Shown here: positions 11,698 to 25,206 of the stretch, piece after piece | Position numbering within the stretch: position 1 is the first letter of the stretch | Layout of the letters: every line of letters begins with the position of its first letter | Assembly: GCA_028622995.1 (NCBI GenBank) | Contig: JAJQJQ010000005.1 | Location: 4,278,001-4,342,000, forward strand | Source: Panagrolaimus kolymaensis | Taxonomy: Eukaryota; Nematoda; Chromadorea; Rhabditida; Panagrolaimidae | Direction: 5' to 3' | DNA length: 64,000 bases | Position numbers and translations under genes: made by a program | Notes under the pieces: model-generated | What the model was told of the DNA's origin: nothing | Databases searched by the model: none | Seen by the model: only the letters and a program-made list of their open reading frames with translations

Positions 11698-12143
11698 CTT
11701 TCCTGAAAAATAACACTGATATTAGAAATTTTTAACTCATTGTTCCTCGTAAAAATAAGTAACGCGAAGTGATAAACAAATGTATTTTTTATCAAGCTAA
11801 AGCATGGTGGATTCGAAGATTATTAAAATAAAGCCAAAAAAAGGGTATTTTATTAGTAAAAAAAATAGTTGAAAACAGTGAATTAAAAAGGCAAGGATGT
11901 AAAGAAAAAGGCTGGAAAAGCAAAAACGTTGAAAAAAATGAAGTAAGTATTTTTTGCAACGTTAGGAGGAACTACGGTTAAAAGCTATCGTTGTGAGAAC
12001 TGAGACTGCTTGTTTTTTCCATTTACTTGCTGCTGCAGCGCTGCTCTGCGCTTTGCAAAGTTCACTTTTTGAAATATTCTTTTACTTTTTTTTAAAGGTA
12101 ATCATAATCCTAATTTTTTTTAAGTTTTACCTATATTTTGGCT
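11698..12143. promoter_or_regulatory. Divergent promoter region of RPL37 and UTP13
   Basis: 446 bp between divergent starts of a ribosomal protein gene and a ribosome-assembly gene. It contains a GC-rich patch with repeated CTGCTGC/GCGCTGC near 12030-12060 in otherwise AT-rich DNA. No known site can be assigned. Confidence 0.45.
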
Positions 12144-14784
12144 ATGCCAAGTTCGATTGAATTACGTAAAGATTGGACTATTGGCGTATTTTATACGGGT
12201 GGAGATGTCAAATTAAGTCATTCTGGAGAACTGCTGCTAACATCATGTGGAAATGTTGTGAAAGTTTTGAATGCTTTTAACAGTTATGAAAAGTTTGTTT
12301 TTAAACCTTATATATATTCACTAATAGTTTGCTATTTTAAGGTTTGAAATTGGTGATCCTTCTGGTGAACAACGTGTTACAAGTTTTGTTATATCTCCTG
12401 ATGATTCTCAAGTTATTGTCGCTTATTCAAATGATCTTCTACAAATTTATACATTAGAATCGGATTCAGCAACTTTATTGAAACAATTTCGAGGAAATCA
12501 TTCTGCTCCCATTTTGCTTATGGCTCTTTCTCCTGATGGTTCTTCAATTGCAACTGGAAGTGCTGATCGCTCTGTAAAAGTTTTTAGTGTGAAATCAAAT
12601 TATTGCACTCATACTTTTAAAGGAGGGGCATTGGTTTCTGCCTTGTGTTATTTCTCTGACAACACTATAGTTGTTGGTTATGCTGATGGTCTCGTGAAAA
12701 TTTTGGATTTGACAAAATCTGGGAAATCCGTAACTGAAATAAAAGCACATACAAGGTAATTTTTATACTCCAACCTTTTTTAATCTTTATTTTCTTTTTT
12801 TAGCCAAGTCACAGCAATTAGAACTTATGTTAACGATAAATATCCTGAATCTGTTGTTACTGTAAGCCGTGATAAAACTTATTGCATCGTGGATTTGGCA
12901 ACATCAAAGAAGGTTAAAACTTTCCCAACATTTGAAGCAGTTGAAAATGCCATTGTTTTTGATAACAATACAAAAATATTAACAGTTGGTGAAGATGGCT
13001 GTACTAGAATTACTCAAATTTCGAATGGGAAACGCTTGAAGAACTCAAAAATATCAAATGAACGACTCGATATCGCACTTTATTCTTCAATGTCCGGAAA
13101 CTTTATTTGTATCTCTGCTGATAATGTTATTTTTACATTAACTCCTTCTCTTTGTATGGTCAGTCAATTTGTGGGCTTCAATGATGAAATTTTCGATTCA
13201 TGTTATGTATCACAAAGAAGCAACTTTTTGGTCCTCGCAACAAACAGTCCTGAAATTCGAGTTTACGATATGAAATCAAGATCCTGTAAGCTTTTAACTG
13301 GACATACTGATTGTGTTTTATCAATTGCCACTCCGTCTTTTGATGATTTTGTGTTTGCTAGCAGTTCCAAAGACAATAGCATACTTTTATGGCGATTACG
13401 AGATCCTGCTATCACTGAAAGAATTAAACTCGAACCTATTGAAGATTCTAAAGAAGGAATTATCGATGGACCTATCTTTGCTAAACAAATTGCTTTGGCT
13501 TCTGGCCATACTTCCAGCGTTTCATCCATCAGATTTTCAAATGCTAACAAGAATTCTCCATTTTTGGTTTCTGTATCTAATGATAATACTCTTAAATTAT
13601 GGCCATTGAATGATTTATTCAAGAAAGAACAAGACGAGCTGTATGTTTTCATATTCTTAATTTTATATAACGCGATACCTTTTTAGAATTAAATTATCTG
13701 CAAATGCTACTATGGTTGCTCACAATGAAGATATCGCTTGCATCGATGTTTCTCCGAATGATAAACTTTGTGCTACTGGTTCAATGGATAAAACAGTTCG
13801 ACTATGGCATATTGATCGCGAAGTTATGAAGATTGGTATTGCTGGAACTCTTAAAGGACATCGCCGTGGTATATGGGACTTAAAGTTTTCACCAAATGAC
13901 CAAACAATCGCTACATGTAGTGGTGATAATACTGTAAAACTCTTTAATTTGCTAGACAACACTTGTTTGAAGACCTTCGAAGGACATGATTTTGCTGTTT
14001 TATCGGTTTGGACTTTTTTTTTTCTAATTTCTGGATTTATCGAAGATTTTTTAGCTAACATTTATTTGCAATGGCTCGAAATTACTTTCTGGAGATGGTG
14101 GTGGTATCTTGAAACTTTGGGATGTTAATGCTGGCGTTTGTGATAAAACACTCGAAGCGCATGAGAATAAAATTTGGACCATTGAAACAGTTCCTCAATC
14201 AAATGATAACAGTGTTCCCTCAACTTATGTTACTGCCGGTTCTGATGGATGCATATGTTTATGGAAAGATGTAACAGAAGAAGTAAAGATTGAAGATGCA
14301 AATAAATTAGCTGAGAAAGTCGTTAATCTTCAAACTTTGACTAACTTTATTCAACAAGAACGGTTTGCAGAAGCCTTAAAATATGCCTTAGATTTAAACC
14401 AACCTTACAAGTAGGTTATTTGTTGTGTTATTCTTAACTAATAAAATTTATTTTAGCTGCTTAACTGTTATCAATAAGATTGTTGAAAGAAAAGAAGGTG
14501 GACAACTTGGTGGTATTTTAAAAGAACTTCGACCTGAGCAACTTTCTACTCTTATGGATTATTCTTCACAATGGAATACGAACACTCGAACATATGCTGC
14601 TGCACAAGAAGTTTTGAATTCATTACTTAAATCTATTCATCCTGATGTTCTTATGCAATTGCCAAGCATTGGAAGAATTCTTCAAACTTTTATTCCTTAT
14701 ACTAATCGTCACCTCGAAAGATTAAACAATCTTGAAACAAATGCTCAGTATATGAGTTATCTTTTCACGTGTATGAGATTATGA
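12144..14784 (+). CDS. TBL3: UTP13/TBL3 homologue, SSU processome WD40 protein
   Basis: Exons 12144-12292, 12342-12755, 12804-13640, 13687-14005, 14055-14410 and 14457-14784 join in phase to 800 aa, close to human TBL3 (808). Many WD40 repeats are visible, with clear GH...WD-type ends such as [49 protein letters not shown] and [13 protein letters not shown], arranged as the two propellers of Utp13. The C-terminal ~120 residues (from [17 protein letters not shown]) match the Utp13 helical domain, with the [22 protein letters not shown] motif. Utp13 is part of the UTP-B complex that joins nascent 18S pre-rRNA in the nucleolus. An AATAAA lies at 14817-14822. PNO1 follows on the same strand after 170 bp. 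Confidence 0.94.
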
Positions 14785-14954
14785 TAGGTTACTTTGTTAC
14801 ATTTTGTTGAGTTTGAAATAAATTGTTATTATGTAATGTATCGTTTTACTTTTTGACAACCGTTTTTTGCGACTAATATATTTATCTTTGTTATACAATT
14901 ATCTAATTTATTTACCTTCTTTTTACAGGGTAATCAGTTTACAGACAACTAAAA
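14785..14954 (+). promoter_or_regulatory. Operon-like intercistronic region UTP13-PNO1
   Basis: The stretch contains an AATAAA signal at 14817-14822, a U-rich tract, and a TTTTTACAG acceptor-like site ending at 14928 (another ACAG at 14941-14944) shortly before the PNO1 ATG. The roughly 105-bp distance from polyadenylation signal to acceptor is what nematode operons show. Interpretation is inference. Confidence 0.5.
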
Positions 14955-15928
<974 letters not shown>

Positions 15929-16576
15929 AGCAAAAGAAATGTATTTTTTATTTGTTTTTAAAATTGTTGATTTTATTTTGTTGTTATCATAACAGATTGC
16001 AAATATATAATAAATGTTTATTGCCGCGTTATTTTTAGTTAATTAAATATTCTCACAAATACATATAACTAACAACTTTTACAACAACTTGGTTGGTTTT
16101 GTGAGAGAGATAGAGACCACCGGCATTGCAGAGACAGGAATGCTTCTAAGAAGAATGAAAAAAAAGAAGAAAAGATTACATAAATGATTAAAGTGCTATG
16201 TAATAATTAGCACTAATAACAACAATGGCAAAATAAAAAAGAATTTCGAGGTGACAAATTTAAATAAAAGTAGGGGCAAAAAACGAACATAAAATAATGG
16301 CCATAAAAACTTATTAAAACAAAAACCCCATTCTGTATTATTAATATTATAAAAAACATTTTAAAAATGATGACGGTTAACTTTTTAAAAGTATTACCGT
16401 AACATTTTTATATCATTTCTTATTCGATCGATAGAGACCGGTTAAAGAAGAGAAAAAGAAGATACATTTAATTTTTTTTGTGAAAATGAACCGGAGAAAG
16501 AAGAAGAAAAAAATTTATAATGAAGATTTTTTTACCGTCGGATTTAACAACTGAAAATTATTTTTGTTATTTTTTT
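15929..16576. other. Convergent intergenic region PNO1 / DM-domain gene
   Basis: Both flanking genes end here. AT-rich 3' UTR-type sequence, with AATAAA-like signals on each strand. No gene or repeat supported. Confidence 0.5.
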
Positions 16577-18553
16577 TTATGAAGGCCGTCTTTCTGTAAG
16601 AAAAGGTTGAAAAGAAAATTGTGAAGGAAAACCTTGAAAACATGAAAATAAAAAAGGATTAACCGCCATGTTTGACATAGCTGTTGATGACAGTGATGAT
16701 GAAGAGAATGGAAATCCCGTAAATGGATGATGAGGCGAAGAAAAGAGTGATGCGGTATTACCATTACCAAATGGCGTCGTAGGTAATATATTTGATTGTT
16801 GTGGATTTATCATAAAAGGGTTCATAACATTTGGATGAGCAAAATGTGATGATGGTTGTTGTTGCTGCTGTTGTTGTTGCGAAGCTTGCATGAATAATCT
16901 GCAATAATAAAAAAATGAAAGTATAAACAGTGTACAGCTATTTTTTTTTCTCCACCGAAGTGCTTTTTTGTATTCCCGATTATGTGAATACAAATTGAAT
17001 ATTAAAAGACCTCACACGCATCCATCGCGTGCTTTACGAAGACTATACAAAAAATATCTATTTTGAAATTAAATTTTAAAACAAAAAAACTAAATTTTAA
17101 TGACAAAAACTTTAAAGTTAAAATTTAATTAAATCGCGTGTGTTATTATTACTTTTTGATTACGGTACATGTTTTTTGGTTATTGCAAACTTACTTCATA
17201 AGGAACTCCATTTGTGCTGGAGAAAATGGCATCGCTGTAGTTGAAGATGCCGAGGAAGTGGGGATTCCGTTGGATGGAGCATTTGACAACGAAACCTTTC
17301 CTGTTGAAGGATTATTTAACAAATTCGGCAACTTTCTGGTGGAAGGAGCATTTGGTAGCGATGAAACCTTTCCTGTTGAAGGACTATTTGATGGCAACTT
17401 TCTGGTGGAAGGAGCATTTAGTAGCAATGAAATTTGCTGTTGTGGTGGCATGGTTGTGGTGGATGCTAACGTTGGAACAAAAGCTGATTGCTTTGCATGT
17501 CCAAGAAGAATGCTTTTAGCTTGTTTCTTTATAGTTGGACGTGGATTCAAAAGTGAAATCAGGGTATTATTTGGTTTTAAAACTCTTGGAAGCGGTTTTA
17601 ATATCGTTGCATCTGATGAAGCATTATCTTCGATTGGTTCTGGTGTGGTTTCTGATGGCAAATGTTGGCGTTGCCGTTGTTGAGTTCGTCGAACTCGAAT
17701 TTGTCTGGCCATTAAAACTCGACGATTTTCAACCAAAGCACACTAAAAAATGTTAAAATATTATACTTGAATGAAAAGAATAATTGTTTAAAGGTTACCA
17801 TATCGCATTGACAATTATTAAATGGACATGAAATTTTTTTATGTCCACGAAGGGCTTGCTTTTTTCCATGTGCTGAACATCTTGCACATTTAGGATTTCT
17901 TATTTTTCTTCCATTAATAATATCAATACATGCATCATCATCGGGTTTCCACATGGATAATTGATAATTTATTTGTCGACGTTGCTCAACCATCATACAA
18001 AGTTCGCATGTACATGCTGCATATCTATAAATGCGAGCCGAGTTATTAAAACTCAGCGAAATGAATTTAAGGGATTCTTACTTGCAAGAAGGTTTATGGC
18101 CTTTTCTTTGAAATTCCAAACCATGATTTAAACATCGTTGACAAAAGTATCTTTTCCCCATGTGATCCGAGGCATCTAATGATCCCTGATAATCAGCTGA
18201 TTCTAACGAAGTACAATTGCGATCATCATCATTTCCTATAAATTTTATTTTTTTTAAACTAATGCTATTTTTTTCTCCTTAATTGCTATGTACTTTTTAA
18301 AACGCTATGGCTAAAATATCTTTTAGTTTTTAGCGAAGGTTATTTAAAGACTAAGCATTATAACTATTTTTTAAATGGTAAGCCTAACTCAATAACAAAA
18401 GTCAAAGATCTCTTATATTTACATACCTCCATTTTCCAATGAAGTTGCATCCATACTTTCCTCTTTTGAATCAATAATAAAATCCGATGTTGCAGAAGGT
18501 GAATGCATACGACTGTAGCTGTTGTTGCTTTCATTATCAAGGGAAACCATCAT
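16577..18553 (-). CDS. Double-DM-domain transcription factor, MAB-3/DMD-3 type
   Basis: Minus-strand exons 18427-18553, 18082-18235, 17799-18024, 17195-17742 and 16577-16898 give 458 aa. Two DM zinc modules are visible. DM1 (about 72-118) has CQRCLNHG, KGHKPSC, CTCELC and RRQINYQLSM. DM2 (about 139-190) has CARCSAHG, RGHKKISC, CQC, then a Cys supplied by the next exon and NRRVLMARQIRVRRTQQRQR. Two DM domains in one protein is the arrangement of nematode MAB-3 and DMD-3, which control male differentiation. The rest is Ser/Pro/Asn-rich low complexity with a short tandem repeat and a Gln run (QQQQQQQ), typical of regulatory tails. Each DM domain is split by an intron. Whether it is the MAB-3 or DMD-3 orthologue cannot be decided from sequence alone. 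Confidence 0.92.
17291..17428 (-). repeat. Coding tandem repeat in the DM-domain gene
   Basis: Two adjacent units, 17291-17362 (72 bp) and 17363-17428 (66 bp), start with GAAACCTTTCCTGTTGAAGG and are near-identical, with partial copies either side. They encode alternating NAPSTRKLP and SPSTGKVS motifs. Unit lengths are multiples of three, so copy number can change without breaking the frame. Confidence 0.85.
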
Positions 18554-21500
18554 TTTGTCGTTAAAAAAGAAATATCAATAAAAACAGCAACAAAATAAAA
18601 TAAAATAATAAAACAAATAATAATGGAATGAAATGGATGAATGAATGAAATAATATCTTGGTAACGAAAATTACAGAAGACAAATAATTTTTTTTTGTTT
18701 TGCGACAATACGAAAAACTTTGAAATTTTAAAAAACGCGTAATATAAATTTGAGAATAATATGTATTGAAAGGCCGAGAAGATAATAATAAAAATAAATA
18801 CAAAAAGTTAGTAGTTTTAAGTAATTGTTATTTTAAGTATTTTGTTGAAAAATATAAAATTTTGCGACGGATCCAGCCAGTAATAATGTGGAAATTTTTT
18901 TCATTCACTAATAAATCAAAGCAGCCAGCTTGACTGCCGATCGAGACGCGATTGAAATACTGCTCTCGCTGTTGGTTTCACTGAAAGAAATAGCTATTTT
19001 TTTTAAATATAAGTTTAAGAACAAAATTGCTTTAACTCGATGTAACATAAAAGCACGTCTTTGTGATAATCGCAACTTTCGAAAAAAAGGTGACAAAAAA
19101 TATACGGTAGAAAAAAAAGTGAGAAAAAAGCATCATTAGTTAAATTACAATTTTTTGGCCATTTTTTATTAGATTCAACTTTTATTTCAAACCGGTCTAT
19201 GTCTGCTGCCACTAAAGCTTTCCTCTTTCTATTTCTACTACTACTACTTGCTGCCATCAACCAACGACGACATTGTCGTTGTTGTTTCCTCGTTCATCAC
19301 ACACAATTTCTACAACAACTGCCAGTCGCCCGCCACTAGACCCTCCACAGCAAGTGCAGTTGTTTTTTTATTTCTTGTTTTCCTTTCTCTTTTCATAAGA
19401 CAAAACGAAGTAGACGCTGCAGTTGTAGCCTGACAGTTTTAAATAAAACGTGTGTGTATCTTTTTGGTTGAAACGAACTAACTACCCTTCAGCTAGACTT
19501 TCTGTCCCAGATGGTTTTTGTCTTTCACGTGAACTTTTATCACAGAAAAAAACCAACAACATGGGTGGCCGCCATTTTAGCATTTGATGAAAATAAATAA
19601 CTTTAAACTGATAGCATAAAAAAAAAAACAAATTTCAAAAAATAAAATTGTCGCAAAAAACAAAACTAAAAAAACGGTATCGTTAGCATTTTTTTAAATC
19701 CTAGTTTCTGAAATGCCTTTTTGCCGGCGGCATCAAATGAATCTCTGTCGTTGCAGATTTTTTTTATTGAAAAAGAAAAAAATGCGAAAAAGCCATCAAT
19801 CTGTGCGCGTTTGAATTGCTTTTTCAACAGTTAAAAAAAAGATGGAAAGAAGAGAGAAATGACGGACGGCTGATGGTAGTGTGCCATAGAAGCTCGTAAA
19901 AAAATCGCGAGTCGGGTACAAAAAAAACTAAAATTTTTCGTTTTTTGACTGCTTCTACAACGTCGAAAGTCGTAGCCGGGTCGGTGTCATCGTTGCTGTG
20001 CTCAATGTTCCTTTGCATCTGTTGTTGCGTTTCAATAGTTTCAAATAAATTTTTTTAGGTTTTTTTTGAAAAAAAAAAGTAAAAGAATGGATTGAGAAGA
20101 GAAAAGAATAAAAAATCTAACCGAGGATGAATGACAGCCAATTACTACAGTATGATATAAAATGAGAAGAAAAAAGGAAACAGATCACAAAGAAATGGAA
20201 AAAAAAGACAAATCGAAAAAATTTAAATAAATTAGTTAGAAATCAAAATGCCATTTTTTCATTTTATCATTCAATAATCTGACAGGTGTAAATGAATGAT
20301 GACAAAAGCATGATCACTTTTCCACCAGCCATCAATTTTTTTTTTGGATTCCCGCCAAACTTTGTAAAAAAGCAACGCTTATTAAGACTATGCATTAAGA
20401 CTCTGCAGTTACAAAAATGTGATGCAACGAATTGTTATTTTTTCCGAAGTCGTTTTTTCACAAATCTCAAAGAATCATTTCTTTTTTGAGTTCACTCGGT
20501 TTCATGGATCAAAAGCTCTTGAAGGTTTACCCCTCTAATTCTTTGTTCTGAATACTACAGTAAATATTTACTAGAATATTGATCAAAGAAATCTTGTCAG
20601 TTTTCTTACACGTTGCTAAAGTTCTCTCATTAAATGAGAAAAAAATATTGTGAAATATTTGTCTTTGTTCGCATCGATGAAGACGAACAAAAAAAAGAAA
20701 GAAAAAAAGACATGAGTTAAAAAAAAGCAACATTAACAATGAAAGAAGCGATAAATTTCATTTCATCGTGAAGAAGAAAAAAGAACTCCAGATAAAAAAA
20801 GAAGAAAAGGGAACGATAAAGAAGAAGACGAAAGATCGCCGCTTGGTTGCTTCTCCTTATTTTTTCTTCTTTCATTTCATCAATGTGTGCGGTAGATGAC
20901 AGCGTGAAAAATTGCCTCTGGTTATGCGCAGAAAAAATATAAAAGACACAACGAATGAACGAACGTTAACAACGCAATGAGCCTCAAAATACGAACTCAT
21001 AGAAGAAGAAAAAAGGAGAAGGCGAAGAGGCTAATGATGGCAACAAAAAAAAAAGAATGGCGATGTTCGCTGATGTTGAACGTTTTTTTGTGATTCGACC
21101 TTGAAAGAGATTTTTTTTATAGAAACATAGGGAGACTGTAAAAGCTTTTTTTGCCAAAAAAAAAACTCAAAAAAGGCAATAATTTTTTGAATACATAAAT
21201 CTATCATTCATCTGTCGCAAAAAAGAATTGAATATACAAATTAAACCTAACCTTGATGATTTTTGTCTTTAGAAAAAAATAAAAGATACGGTAGATGTTA
21301 ATGGTTGAAGCAAGCATAAATGAAAAGCGGTATAATGTTTTTATTATCGAAGCCCTTTTACAACCGAATACTACAATCAAAAAAGACTTCACCAAAATTA
21401 AAAATGCTACTTTGCTATTTTTGAAAGTTGTAACGAAAATGATTTTTTTATAAAAAAGTTTTTTTCTGCACTTTTCCACGATTTTTGATTTTGACCCTCA

Positions 21501-24500
21501 GTGGAAAAAATGAAGTGAAAAGGAAAAAAACACTCGCGTCCGTGAGTTAATTTCAACGTAAACAACTTTTTTTTCGAATTCCTCACTTCACTATGTCGCA
21601 AAAAAAAATAAAAAAATGAGTCTTATTTTTTTAATAAAGTTCAAATGACCACCATCGTCGCTTTTTCACTACTATTCAGTAGCAACAGCTACTACAACAA
21701 CATCCACGACACCACGATCACCATCGATAAGAAGAACTAAGTGGTATAGCATACTACCTCGAGAATAAAAAAACATCACCCTTGTCGTCGATGTTGTTAT
21801 TGTCAACGTCAAAACTTCTTTTTTTTTAAATAAAATTTCTTGAGTACACAGTTTTTTTTTCATCGTCGCTACTACAAAAATGTAGCGATGAACTTTTAAA
21901 ATGTGATGAAGAAGTTTGTTATTCTCAAATAAAAAAAGACTCAATCAACCTCGCTCCGATTTTATCCACCACAAGTTGCGAGAAAGAAAAAAACAATGTT
22001 GCGATTCATTGAGTGAAAAAAAAGAGGGGCAAACATCATCTCCGATTACGGTCACTTATTTTTCTGAAGTAGTGTTAGTAAAAAAGAGGGGGAAAAATAA
22101 AATAGCGAATCGCAACAAAAAAAAAGGAATGCGACAGCAAATTGATGAAAAAAACATTTATCATTTTTCTCCTGTCATAAGTTTGATTTTGTACTATTAA
22201 CAACTAAAAGAAAAACTACCTATACATATTAATTCTTCATTTTTTATTAATTAAAAAGCCACCGGGAAAAAAAGGTAAAGAAAAATGAAAGAAGTAGATT
22301 TTTTTTATTTCTTTACCACCGCCGCTTTGTAACAAACGCACCACTTCGGCTGGCTGCCTTGCTGATGACTGCCGCCGCCGCTTTAAAACTAGGATGATGT
22401 TTGGAAAATCGCAACAAACCCGGTGGTCCTCCTTCTTCTTCCAATTTCCAGCCGAACATTCAACGAAATTTAACAGCCGTTTTTTTAATTTAGACATTTA
22501 GTGTATGTGTGTACAATCATCCTACTTGCTGCTGCTTGTAAATGATATGTATATATTACGGCCGCCCATAAAAGCCCTATATTTGAGAAGAAGAAAAAAT
22601 ATAGGAAGACGACAAACGCCTGGTAGAAGGAGAAAAAAAAATGCTGAAGAATTTTTTTTAACAACAACTAAAAAAGATATAATAGATAAATAGATGATAG
22701 ACAGCAGGCAGACGACGACGAAAACAACTTTTTTGCAACATGTTTAGCAGCTTTTTTTTCTATCCTCTTTTTTTTTTTTGCCTTCCACACAGCTGTTGTT
22801 GACGAACGAACAACAACAATATTGCAACACATAAACTTTGTTTTTACTGTTGCCACATCAAACGAATACAATCAAAACTAAACTCATAAAAAAATTTTAA
22901 GGAGCTTATTTTGGACCACCCGTTATGCTAATTTGCATTTCCTTCTATCTCATTCGCTTGAGGCTGTCTGCGTTGCAAAAAAGAAAAAAACATCTGGAGC
23001 GAATTAGAAAAAAAGGGCAAAAATCATTGCTACTTAGAATAAAAAATTGGGCCTTGCACTTTCATAAAAACCCCTTATTTTAAAGTTCACAAAAAAAAAA
23101 ACACAAAAACGACTGGGTTTAAAAAGAGAAGAAAGAGGAAAGCATAAAAAGATTTATTTACACACGTACTTTTAGACCACCTTTCTCGTTTTTTTTCTTC
23201 ACGTCGACCTCCCAATGTTTGAAAGAGATAATTATTTTTTGTGTGCAAAAACACAATCAGTCAATTTTGTCTGATAAATATTTTGATTAAGCAACAGGTA
23301 AAAACGATAAAGCGACGATATTCTTAAAAAAAGAAACTTTTTGTTCGTCCAAAAAAGATACAATTCTTCTTTGCATCAGTTAATGAGAGTCTCTTTTTGA
23401 GGGAACAAATTTTTTGCTGTTGAGGCGTTTTTTTTCTTCTCCCTTTTTTTGCTATTCTTTGCTTCATTCGAACGCGGTCCTAAAAGTGCATCAAGTTAAA
23501 GGATTCTGTCGTTCGTGTGTTTGCGTTCTTCACTCTTTTTTTAGATAGATGCGAACGTTCGTTTGCTCCACTTGCGTCTGTCAGCAAGCAAAACCAAGGA
23601 GCGACAACGACAGTGAGCGGCCACACGCGTTTTTGTTTTAAAACAAACGAGCAATGTGTGGGGCAGCCCAGCCTATCAGATTTGACAACAACTTCAATAC
23701 ATATTCACAGACGACGGCTTCTATTTCGATGCGTGTGTTCATATCACTTTTTTTAGTATGGGTGCGTTCACTCATTTCAAAAGGAAAGGAAGAAGAATAA
23801 AAAAGCAAGCAAGGCAAATGACAACTACCCAAAAACTGAAATAAAAAAAGGAAAAGAAAGGAGAGGCTTTTTTTATGTTGCTCTTTTTTCAAAGTATTTT
23901 AAAAAAGAGAAGAAAACGGCTGGTTGTGCAAAAATGAAATTTTTTTGGGGGAGCATCAACATTAAAAACAGGGGCAATGTTTCAAATAAAAAACATTTAT
24001 TCGAAGAAAAAAGAAGGAAAGATGAAATCGGCCTTGAAAAAACAAAACAAAAAAATATGGTCTAAGGCATAAATCTTTGAAACCCCTTCGGCGGTAAAGA
24101 AAGGTTTTTTTGAAGAAAAAAAAAATGAATCAAAATGAAACAGAGGCCTCTTCGGAAAAAATAAAGGTTCCAAAAAAACGAATGATGAAAAAAATTTAAA
24201 AAAGGGTCATTGACATAATAAATCCAAAAAACGGAAGAAACAAAATAAGATGATACTGTAAAAGCTTGACACAAATAAAAAAACTTTGTGATAAAATTAT
24301 TTTCTAATCAAAGATGACACTTTTGTTCTTGACATACATATTTGAGAGAAAAAATAAAAGACGTTGTTAAGATGATAGCAAAATTTTTTGTTTGTTAAAT
24401 TTTATTTATAATACCTTTTATTAGTTTTTAATTGGATCTTTAAATGAAGCTTAAATAAGTATTTTTAGAGGGCTTTTGATCTTTCAAGCATTCCATTATT

Positions 24501-25206
24501 TTTTAAAGCTTTAAAGAACACGGGAATATAAAATGCAATGATATAATTTTTTTCTTATTTAAACCTCAACGGCTCAAAAATAAATGTAAAACTTGTGTCT
24601 CATATTATTTTTTTAAAAGGCAAACATCTGACTTTATTTTTCTTTTTCTAAAAAAAAAAATAACGAAAAAGAAAGGGTAATAAAAAACGCCTGTCGTCTT
24701 TTTAAATTTCTCTGAGAAACAAGAAAGCATACCACAAAAAACCATCCATCCACAAAGCAAAGCAAATGATAGGTCTTTTTTTTATTTCTTTATTTGACAG
24801 CAAAAAAAAATGCGTGTCGTCGTTTTATTTTTATTTTATTTTTTTGTAGCAGAAAATGGGTTGCAGGAACAGACTGGCACAAATATAATGCGATTAAACC
24901 CAACATAACGCTGTTGGTGGTCGATGTTCTGATTTCTTTTCTTTTTTTGATTCTCGAGATTTTGTGTTTAATCAGAAGAAGCCCCTTTTATGGTTATAAA
25001 AAAATTATTGACATAGATTAATGAGATTTTTTTTCAATTGATATGTGATGTGATAAAAAGGTCATAAGAAATTGAAAGATGTTCATTCTTACACTTATTG
25101 TTATATGTATTTATTATTTTTTCATTTTTTTCAAAAAAATTCTATAAACAATTTTTCTACTGAGAACATTTAAAACAGATTCATTAAAAGATGGGGTGGT
25201 GTAACC
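18554..25206. other. Long gene-free region upstream of the DM-domain gene
   Basis: About 6.6 kb without a supportable coding exon on either strand. It is AT-rich with long A and T runs and some richer patches (about 19180-19420, 20820-21080, 22310-22460, 23460-23720). One minus-strand frame at about 19180-19257 starts MAASSSSRNRKRK and reaches a GT, but nothing supports it as a first exon. It probably contains distal control DNA for the DM gene. Confidence 0.5.

Noticed and set aside
19015..19260. Minus-strand frame starting MAASSSSRNRKRK as a distal first exon of the DM gene
   Set aside because: A GT follows, but nothing links it to the exon at 18553, which has its own ATG. Too weak to annotate.
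21200..24300. Various hydrophobic frames of 60-90 aa
   Set aside because: Phe/Ile/Lys-rich translations of poly-A/T DNA, with no splice partners or motifs.
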